Source: Candidatus Uhrbacteria bacterium
GTDB taxonomy: Bacteria; Patescibacteriota; Patescibacteriia; UBA9934
Assembly (NCBI GenBank): GCA_943359325.1
Contig: CALRHD010000006.1
Span: 1-45,928, forward strand
DNA: 45,928 bases
Direction: 5' to 3'
The translations under genes and the position numbers were made by a program. Every line of letters starts with the position of its first letter. Position 1 is the stretch's first letter. Positions 36,617 to 45,928 of this stretch are shown one piece after another. Under the pieces are notes generated by a model. It saw only the letters and a list, made by a program, of their open reading frames with translations. It searched no databases and was not told where the DNA came from.

Positions 36617-39529
36617 TTACGCAGCTGAGTGTTCACAAATAGTGTTGAAGTCGCACCATGTGCAGTGGAAGCCGGGAGTTGGCAAAAAATCACTCGACTG
36701 AATTTTCGTCATGAAGTCGAGAATATCGTTGGTGAGACGGTCTTTGTCATCCTCATTGGGTTCGAAGCTTACTGTTGTCCCGGACTCTAAATAATAATAC
36801 GATAATTTTTTTACGACCACCGACTGTGGAAAACACTGTTCAACGGCCATTGCGTATAAGACGAGCTGACGACGGTCATCCCACGAAAGTTTTTCGTCTT
36901 TTGCCTCACCAGTTTTGTAGTCGATGATTTCCAGTCCCCCGTTGATAGCATCAATACGGTCAATACGCCCCTTCACACATACGTCATGAAGTTTCAGTGT
37001 AAAACCTTTTTCCAGATACGCAGGCTGCGGCTTCTCTGCAATGAGTTTTTTGTGAAATGCGCGCATTGCTTCCCTCCCCCGCTCGCGATACTCATTTTTT
37101 GTTACCTCGTCGGGGTACCATTCATCGATCCAGCATTCGTCGAGCATGGAAAGCAAGTCGTTTACAGGAGGAATTTGGGTGTAGGCTGTAGGCTGTAACA
37201 GGTGTTCCATGAATCGCTGGAGCGCATTGTGCATCGACTTTCCGAAACTCATTTGATAGCGACCAAAAACCGGGACGTGTAGAATGTGCGCGTATTTGTA
37301 CTGCAATGGACACTTCGCAAACGCGGTGATTTGCGTGAAGCTAAGTTTTTCAGGTAGAGGGTGAGCCTGTTGCGTATTATTTTTTGTTTGCACATTGCCT
37401 GCGCTCTGCACCAGATCCTTAAGGTCTGAAGTCTTTCGTCCGGAATCTGGAGTCTCAAATCCTATTTCCCGAAGAAACCGCGATGGTTTTTTCTTTCGTG
37501 TGCCACCGTAATCGTCCGCGGAGAGTAGGAACAACCCCTCTTTCGCGCGCGTCATTGCAACGTAAAACAGCCGCCGCTCTTCGCGATGGTGCTCGTCTGA
37601 TGTCCACTCAGAATCCTTCATAAGTCCTGGCGGAAACGTGAGTCCTGCACCGCGGGACTGTGACGGGAATCGCTGCTCAACAAGATTTGCGACAAACACA
37701 TATTTGAACTCGAGCCCCTTTGCGCCGTGAACGGTCATAATACTCACAACGTCTGGGCCGTCCTCAACGTCTTGCGGCAACGAACCACTCTCCCCTGCCG
37801 CACGTTCGTGCTCGAATTCCTGCAGAAACGAATGAAGCGTACGGTCGGTATTCGCATCCGAAAACCTTCGAAGACGGTTCAAAAACGACTGAAGTAATTC
37901 GAATTCGCGACGCTGTTCGCGTTCAGGAAGACGTTGCACGTCGGTAAGGAGACCTGTCTGCTTTACGATGTCTACGAAAAGTTCTTGTACGGGAATACGT
38001 TTTGCCTTTGTACGAAGATCGTCGATAAGGAGGAGAATTTCGTGCACGCATTTTTTGCCCTCCATACTCACGTCATGCAACAATGCTGCTGCTGAGAGCG
38101 CATCGTTCCATGTGAGTCCAGCTTTTTTTGCGTGATGCGCGATAGCGGCGACGTCGCGTTCCGACAACCCAAGACGCGGATGGCTCACGATGCGGTAGAA
38201 CGATGTGCTTTCGTGCGGCTCGTCGATTGCACGCATATATGCGAGGCAGTCGACGATAATCGGTTTGGTGTAGAGGCCGGACAGCGCGAGAAATCGGTAC
38301 GGTATGTCGGCGCGTTCGAGGTCGCGCAGAAACGGGTCGGCGCTGCCGTTCGCACGCACAAGAAGCGCGATGTCGCTCCATGCACAACCGTCGTTTTTGA
38401 GTGCGAGCATTGTGTCGGTTGCGCTCCGCACTTCGTCCTCAAGCGTCGCGGCGTGCATGTGGCGCACAAACCCATCGCCTCCCGTTGCGGCGCGCAGTCG
38501 CTTATCTAGCTGTTCGGTCGCCTCAAGTCGGTGAGGATTATTTTGTTGAATGAGCGTATACGCCTTGTCGAGAATCTCACGGCCACTCCGATAGTTATGC
38601 ACGAGCACAATTTTCGCCGTGTCAGGATAGTCCTCGCGGAAACGAAAAATGTTTGCAAGCGCTGCGCCGCGAAAACGGTAAATGGCTTGGTCGTCGTCAC
38701 CGACAATGGTGATGTTACGATTTTTGGACACGAGAAGTTTGACAAGCTCGTACTGCGCGGTGTTTGTGTCTTGAAACTCGTCGACAACAACATAGCGGAA
38801 ACGGTCGGTGTATTCCTTGAGAACATTTGGTCGATTGCGAAAAAGCTCGAGTGTGTAGGAAATAAGGTCGCCAAAGTCGAGCGCGTTGTTATCGAGCAAC
38901 ACCTGTTGATATGTGCGATATGCATTCGCGAGTTCACGCCATTTTTTACGCTCAAGTGCATTTTCATCAGTCGTGTCAGCTCCGTGCACAAGCGGATCAG
39001 CATCCATGTTGTTCGCCTCGCGCTTCGTCACCGCAGCATCGTAATCATCAGGCGTAATACCTTCGTCTTTCGCCCGTGAAAAATGCCCGAGCATCGTTTC
39101 GATAAATTTCGTGGGGTTGCCGCGCGGTTTGTAATAGTCGAGCGAAAACTTGTCGAGGTTGCGCCTCACAAGCATCCACGCGTCAACGTCGTTCAACAAC
39201 GTAAATCCATGCGGCAGCCCGATGTCGAGACCGTGACTGCGAAGCACGCGCTCGCAAAAACCGTGGAACGTCGAAATCCACAAGTCGAGATAACCAATTG
39301 GAAGAAGTTTGTCGACGCGCTCTTCCATTTCGCCTGCGGCTTTGTCCGTAAACGTTAGCGCAAGAATTTCATCCTGCTTCGCCTTGCCACCTTCGATCAG
39401 CCATGCAATGCGCTTCGTAATGACCGTCGTCTTCCCCGTTCCCGCACCTGCGACAATCATGAGCGGGCCGTCGCCATGCGTCACCGCCGCACGTTGTTCG
39501 TCGTTCAGCCCATCGAGAAGGTTTTCCAT
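36617..39529 (-). CDS. UvrD/PcrA-family helicase fused to C-terminal PD-(D/E)XK nuclease with Cys cluster
   Basis: AGAGTGKTTVITKRIAWLI, VVDEFQDTNTAQYELVKLL, GDDDQAIYRFRGA, LFYVAMTRAKEGLFLL; C-terminal LEIIDYKTGE with FAKCP and FHCTWCDFNTICEH. Confidence 0.93.
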   Translation of the reverse strand: MENLLDGLNDEQRAAVTHGDGPLMIVAGAGTGKTTVITKRIAWLIEGGKAKQDEILALTFTDKAAGEMEERVDKLLPIGYLDLWISTFHGFCERVLRSHGLDIGLPHGFTLLNDVDAWMLVRRNLDKFSLDYYKPRGNPTKFIETMLGHFSRAKDEGITPDDYDAAVTKREANNMDADPLVHGADTTDENALERKKWRELANAYRTYQQVLLDNNALDFGDLISYTLELFRNRPNVLKEYTDRFRYVVVDEFQDTNTAQYELVKLLVSKNRNITIVGDDDQAIYRFRGAALANIFRFREDYPDTAKIVLVHNYRSGREILDKAYTLIQQNNPHRLEATEQLDKRLRAATGGDGFVRHMHAATLEDEVRSATDTMLALKNDGCAWSDIALLVRANGSADPFLRDLERADIPYRFLALSGLYTKPIIVDCLAYMRAIDEPHESTSFYRIVSHPRLGLSERDVAAIAHHAKKAGLTWNDALSAAALLHDVSMEGKKCVHEILLLIDDLRTKAKRIPVQELFVDIVKQTGLLTDVQRLPEREQRREFELLQSFLNRLRRFSDANTDRTLHSFLQEFEHERAAGESGSLPQDVEDGPDVVSIMTVHGAKGLEFKYVFVANLVEQRFPSQSRGAGLTFPPGLMKDSEWTSDEHHREERRLFYVAMTRAKEGLFLLSADDYGGTRKKKPSRFLREIGFETPDSGRKTSDLKDLVQSAGNVQTKNNTQQAHPLPEKLSFTQITAFAKCPLQYKYAHILHVPVFGRYQMSFGKSMHNALQRFMEHLLQPTAYTQIPPVNDLLSMLDECWIDEWYPDEVTKNEYRERGREAMRAFHKKLIAEKPQPAYLEKGFTLKLHDVCVKGRIDRIDAINGGLEIIDYKTGEAKDEKLSWDDRRQLVLYAMAVEQCFPQSVVVKKLSYYYLESGTTVSFEPNEDDKDRLTNDILDFMTKIQSSDFLPTPGFHCTWCDFNTICEHSAA

Positions 39530-39561
39530 AGCACAGACCATTGTAGCTGGCGGCGGTCGCG

Positions 39562-39590
39562 TTGACAAAACAAGATGTTTTGTGTACCAT
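39562..39590 (+). promoter_or_regulatory. Promoter of 39613 ORF
   Basis: TTGACA (39562-39567), 17 nt, TACCAT (39585-39590); GGAG before the ATG. Confidence 0.6.
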
Positions 39591-39612
39591 TTTGTCGCTT
39601 CACGGAGTAAGC

Positions 39613-39924
39613 ATGAATAAGTCTCGTGTCCGCTTTCCTGGTTTTGTCGCGCGTGCCGTCACGCATTTCAGGGTAAAAAATGATGTACGGAAAGAGCTTC
39701 TGCTGGCAGAAAACCGCGATTTGCGCGATGCGTACCGTTACCATCGCCACCTCGAGGCGGGTCACATGAAGGACCTTCTCGAACTCGTATCGAACGGTAC
39801 TGTCTCGCTGCGCAAGCCCATCGTGCCGATCCTCATCAGTGCGTCAAGGGACGCACGGCAATCGCGCCGAGCAATCGAACAAGCAGTGCTCGTCCGTCGC
39901 CAACGCCGCCTCGTCGGCCTGTAG
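39613..39924 (+). CDS. Small basic protein of unknown function (103 aa)
   Basis: ATG with SD-like GGAG, own promoter and downstream terminator; MNKSRVRFPGFVARAVTHFRVKNDVRKELLLAENRDLRDAYRYHRHLEAGH. Confidence 0.6.
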   Translation: MNKSRVRFPGFVARAVTHFRVKNDVRKELLLAENRDLRDAYRYHRHLEAGHMKDLLELVSNGTVSLRKPIVPILISASRDARQSRRAIEQAVLVRRQRRLVGL

Positions 39925-39933
39925 CCAAACCGT

Positions 39934-39971
39934 AAGCCCCGCCGTTGTCATCACGACACCGCGCGGGGCTT
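39934..39971 (+). terminator. Putative terminator of 39613 ORF
   Basis: AAGCCCCGC (39934-39942) / GCGGGGCTT (39963-39971). Confidence 0.6.
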
Positions 39972-39990
39972 CTGCTATTCACTTTTCGTG

Positions 39991-40029
39991 AAATCAACAC
40001 TCGGCACTGACAGTGCCGAGTGTTGATTT
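39991..40029 (-). terminator. Terminator of ATP synthase operon, overlapping atpC stop
   Basis: aaatcaacactcggcact-gac-agtgccgagtgttgattt, 18-bp perfect stem. Confidence 0.8.
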
Positions 40030-40486
40030 ATTGCGCGTTTTGGGAGTGTTTGATTGTTTGGCGGCCGCGTTTATGTTTGAGGGCGACGTGGTAACGGGCG
40101 AGTTCACGCGCAAGGTGCGCGGCAGCATCGGTGAACCCGACGTCGGCGCGATTGCGCGCATTTTCAAGGGAGACCTCAGCGCGTTTTTTTGCCTCCTCGA
40201 TCACCGCAAGCTCAAGCTCCTCCGAACGCTCTGCCGTTTGTGCGAGCACAACTATTTCATTCCCCGCCTTCACCTCGAGCAGTCCCGTCGACGCCGCAAG
40301 CAGCACTTCTTCGCCCTTCATCATCACGCGCATTTCACCCGCCTTGAGCAGTGTCGCGAGCGGAATGTGATTTGGCAAAATGGTAATCTCGCCGTTCTCT
40401 GTCATCGCCGTCACCGAATCAACCGTGCCCTCAAACACGATGCGTTCTGGAGTGACGATTTTGAGATTCAGATTCGACATACCCAC
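40028..40486 (-). CDS. atpC: ATP synthase epsilon subunit
   Basis: NLKIVTPERIVFEGTVDSVTAMTENGEITILPNHIPLATLLKAGEM. Confidence 0.95.
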   Translation of the reverse strand: MGMSNLNLKIVTPERIVFEGTVDSVTAMTENGEITILPNHIPLATLLKAGEMRVMMKGEEVLLAASTGLLEVKAGNEIVVLAQTAERSEELELAVIEEAKKRAEVSLENARNRADVGFTDAAAHLARELARYHVALKHKRGRQTIKHSQNAQ

Positions 40487-40492
40487 ATATAA

Positions 40493-42837
<2,345 letters not shown>

Positions 42838-42898
42838 AGTCGGACTTGCCGGTTGGAGAACTTGTAGAAGATGGAGAAATGTAAATTCCGACCTGTTA

Positions 42899-44401
42899 CT
42901 ACTTCACAAAAATACTGAGAAAGTTTGTGAGGTGTGTTTCGAGTTCTGTTTTTGTTTCCGCGGTGACGTCTTTCGACGACTCTATCGCCTTCAGCGTCTT
43001 TTCGCCTGTCGAACGCATGTACGCCAATACCTCGTCCTCAAAACGTAACACATCCGTCACGGCAATGCCGTCGAGATAGCCGTTGTTCAAGGCAAAGATA
43101 ACAACCGCTTGTTCGAAAAATGGCAACGGAGAATATTGCTTCTGTTTCATGAGTTCCATTGCACGACGTCCGCGTTCGATTTGCTTTTTCGTCGCGTCGT
43201 CAAGGTCGGTTGCAAATTGTGCGAACGCCTCAAGCTCACGATACTGGGCAAGATCCACCTTGAGTGTCTTCGCGACGTTCTTCATTGCCTTTGTTTGCGC
43301 GGCGCTCCCGACACGCGACACCGAAAGCCCAACGTTGAGTGCGGGGCGCTGACCGCGATAGAATAAATCACTTTCAAGATAAATTTGACCGTCGGTAATC
43401 GAAATAACGTTTGTCGGAATGTACGCTGCAACGTCACCACCCTGCGTTTCAATAATCGGTAGCGCAGTAATGCTTCCGCCGCCATGTTCTTCGTTGACGC
43501 GCGCCGAACGTTCAAGCAAACGAGAGTGCAAATAGAACACGTCGCCTGGGTACGCTTCACGTCCCGGAGGTCGGCGGAGTAACAGCGAAATTTCGCGATA
43601 CGCCCACGCGTGTTTCGAAAGATCGTCGAATACGATAAGCACGTCCTCGCCCTTTGCCATGAAATATTCTGCAATCGCACAGCCTGCATACGGCGCAACG
43701 TACAACATGGACGCAGGGTCGCTTGCTCCGGCCAACACAATCGTCGTGTATTCCATTGCGCCCGCTTTTTCGAGCCGCGCCTTGATGCTTGCAACCTTCG
43801 ACGCCTTTTGACCGATGGCGACATACACACATTTAACGCCCAAACCTTTTTGGTTGAGAATCGTGTCAATCGCAATCGCAGTTTTTCCTGTTTGACGGTC
43901 ACCAATAATAAGTTCGCGCTGGCCACGGCCAATCGGGATAAGCGCGTCGATCGCCTTGATGCCCGTTTGGAGCGGCACGCTCACTGATTTACGCGTCATC
44001 ACACCTGGTGCAACTTTTTCGATAGGCATTTGTGTTGTGGCGGTAAGCGCGGCACGGCCGTCAACAGGGTTGCCGAGTGCGTCAACAACACGGCCGACAA
44101 TATCGTCACTCACCGCGATAGAAAGAATGCGCCCTGTTGCACGCACGGTGTCGCCCTCCTTAATCGTCGACGTGAGCCCGAGAATAATTGCACCAACCTG
44201 CTCCTCCTCGAGGTTAAGTGCAATGCCCATGACGCCGTTGAAGTCGAGCATTTCCTGCGCCTTCACGTTTTGCAACCCTTCGACACGTGCAACGCCATCT
44301 GCAACCGCAAGCACGCTGCCGACGTTTTCGACATGCGCCTCAGCTTTGAATGCGGAGATCTGCTCACGCAACGCCGTAATAATATCTGCTTTTTTTGTCA
44401 T
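42899..44401 (-). CDS. atpA: ATP synthase alpha subunit
   Basis: [52 protein letters not shown]. Confidence 0.97.
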   Translation of the reverse strand: MTKKADIITALREQISAFKAEAHVENVGSVLAVADGVARVEGLQNVKAQEMLDFNGVMGIALNLEEEQVGAIILGLTSTIKEGDTVRATGRILSIAVSDDIVGRVVDALGNPVDGRAALTATTQMPIEKVAPGVMTRKSVSVPLQTGIKAIDALIPIGRGQRELIIGDRQTGKTAIAIDTILNQKGLGVKCVYVAIGQKASKVASIKARLEKAGAMEYTTIVLAGASDPASMLYVAPYAGCAIAEYFMAKGEDVLIVFDDLSKHAWAYREISLLLRRPPGREAYPGDVFYLHSRLLERSARVNEEHGGGSITALPIIETQGGDVAAYIPTNVISITDGQIYLESDLFYRGQRPALNVGLSVSRVGSAAQTKAMKNVAKTLKVDLAQYRELEAFAQFATDLDDATKKQIERGRRAMELMKQKQYSPLPFFEQAVVIFALNNGYLDGIAVTDVLRFEDEVLAYMRSTGEKTLKAIESSKDVTAETKTELETHLTNFLSIFVK

Positions 44402-44410
44402 AGTTCCCTA

Positions 44411-44800
44411 TTAAACTTCTGTGTACATCGCTGCCTTCAGTCGCATGAGCGCTCCCGTCAACGAACCATCAATGCGTGTGTTGTCGATGCGCACGACTGC
44501 TCCGCCGATAAGTCGGTCGTCGACCATCTCGGTCACGTCTGCACCGTGTGCATGTTCCACAATTGCGTCACGCACCTTTTTGGAGAGCGCATGTGCGCTG
44601 ACAACGGTGACGTTCGACGCTCCGTATGTTTTTGCCCACGCATAGTTCATTGCACGTTCCAGTTCGCGCCACCTGCCAAGCGCCTGCTCTTCATGCAAAA
44701 GCTGAACGACTTCCTTTATGATCGCTGTTGTTTGCGTCACAGTTTTTCCGTCCGTCATGGCGACAATGGCAGTCCCAAGTTTTTTAATATCAAGGCGCAT
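44411..44800 (-). CDS. atpH: ATP synthase delta subunit (short, 129 aa)
   Basis: Position between atpF and atpA; DDRLIGGAVVRIDNTRIDGSLTGALMRLK. Confidence 0.85.
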   Translation of the reverse strand: MRLDIKKLGTAIVAMTDGKTVTQTTAIIKEVVQLLHEEQALGRWRELERAMNYAWAKTYGASNVTVVSAHALSKKVRDAIVEHAHGADVTEMVDDRLIGGAVVRIDNTRIDGSLTGALMRLKAAMYTEV

Positions 44801-44804
44801 AGCG

Positions 44805-45350
44805 TTACGTCATTTTGCGTACGACTTCTTCCGCAAGCGATTGTGACTTTTTCTCGTCAACGCCATTGTGCACAATGCGCGCCGCGGCTTTCATTGCAAT
44901 GTCGACGATGTCCTTGCGCACCTCGCGCAACATTGCCTCACGCTCCACGACAAGCTGCTGTTTACTTTTTTCGACAACACGTTCGACTTCACGCTTTGCA
45001 GCGTCAACCATTTCTGTTTTGCGCGTATCAGAAAGTTGAACGGCCTGCACCACAATTTCCTGTGCCTCTTTACGCGCCGTCGCAAGCACGTCACGTCGTT
45101 CGTTTTCCAAATCGGCAACACGCTTTTCGATTGCATCGGCGTCATTCACGCTCTTTGCGATTTTCGCCTCGCGTTCTTCGAGCATGCGGATAATTGGCTT
45201 ATACGCAAAACGCCACAGCACAAAAAGCACCAAAAGAAAGTTCACGAGCTGTGCGGCAAACAAATCACCGCGCAACCCAAAAGTTCCCGCAACGGCACCA
45301 ATGCCACCTTCGTGCTGTGTTTCTGCTGTTGACTCTTCAGTTTGCGACAT
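44805..45350 (-). CDS. atpF: ATP synthase b subunit
   Basis: N-terminal TM segment and long charged coiled coil; position between atpE and atpH. Confidence 0.93.
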   Translation of the reverse strand: MSQTEESTAETQHEGGIGAVAGTFGLRGDLFAAQLVNFLLVLFVLWRFAYKPIIRMLEEREAKIAKSVNDADAIEKRVADLENERRDVLATARKEAQEIVVQAVQLSDTRKTEMVDAAKREVERVVEKSKQQLVVEREAMLREVRKDIVDIAMKAAARIVHNGVDEKKSQSLAEEVVRKMT

Positions 45351-45392
45351 AACTTTCTACAACTTCTACAATTTTTACCTATCTCCCAATCC

Positions 45393-45928
<536 letters not shown>

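Noticed and set aside
44030-45193. 387-aa plus-strand ORF antisense to atpA/atpH/atpF
   Set aside because: Fully overlaps three recognisable ATP synthase genes; Cys/His/Arg-rich translation without domain features; a by-product of codon bias

Overview
This is a gene-dense bacterial chromosome segment. Gene content, ATGA-type overlaps and trimmed proteins fit a Candidate Phyla Radiation/Patescibacteria-like genome; that placement is inference. UGA is used as a stop, so the standard bacterial code fits. Left to right: the alaS 3' end; csp; infA-rpmJ-rpsM-rpsK-rpsD-rpoA-rplQ-rplM-rpsI; a surface-polysaccharide cluster (Wzx-like flippase, GT4, two GT2, Wzy/ligase-like, ABC exporter); a minus operon of secreted lysozyme-like protein, LigB-like protein, PriA-like protein, def and fmt; ppa; clpB; a plus operon of membrane protein, WecB/TagA GT, gltX and M23 peptidase; minus bcp, ftsQ-like, alr, serS, cytidylyltransferase, lysS; greA; pbp2-mreD-mreC-mreB; a DUF721-like gene and a UvrD/nuclease fusion; and the F1Fo ATP synthase operon, truncated in atpB. 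No CRISPR array, tRNA, rRNA or transposase was seen. The strongest unexplained signal is a two-copy structured repeat of about 130-140 bp (31398-31536 and 40493-40621). Its core is conserved but its terminal arms differ between copies, and in each copy the arms are complementary to each other. One copy supplies the atpD stop codon. Other notable points: a PriA homologue lacking its ATPase/helicase motifs, an RpoA lacking the C-terminal domain, a CIRCE-like operator over the clpB promoter, and several promoters whose geometry predicts leaderless mRNAs, including a near-symmetric divergent one at 17868-17885.
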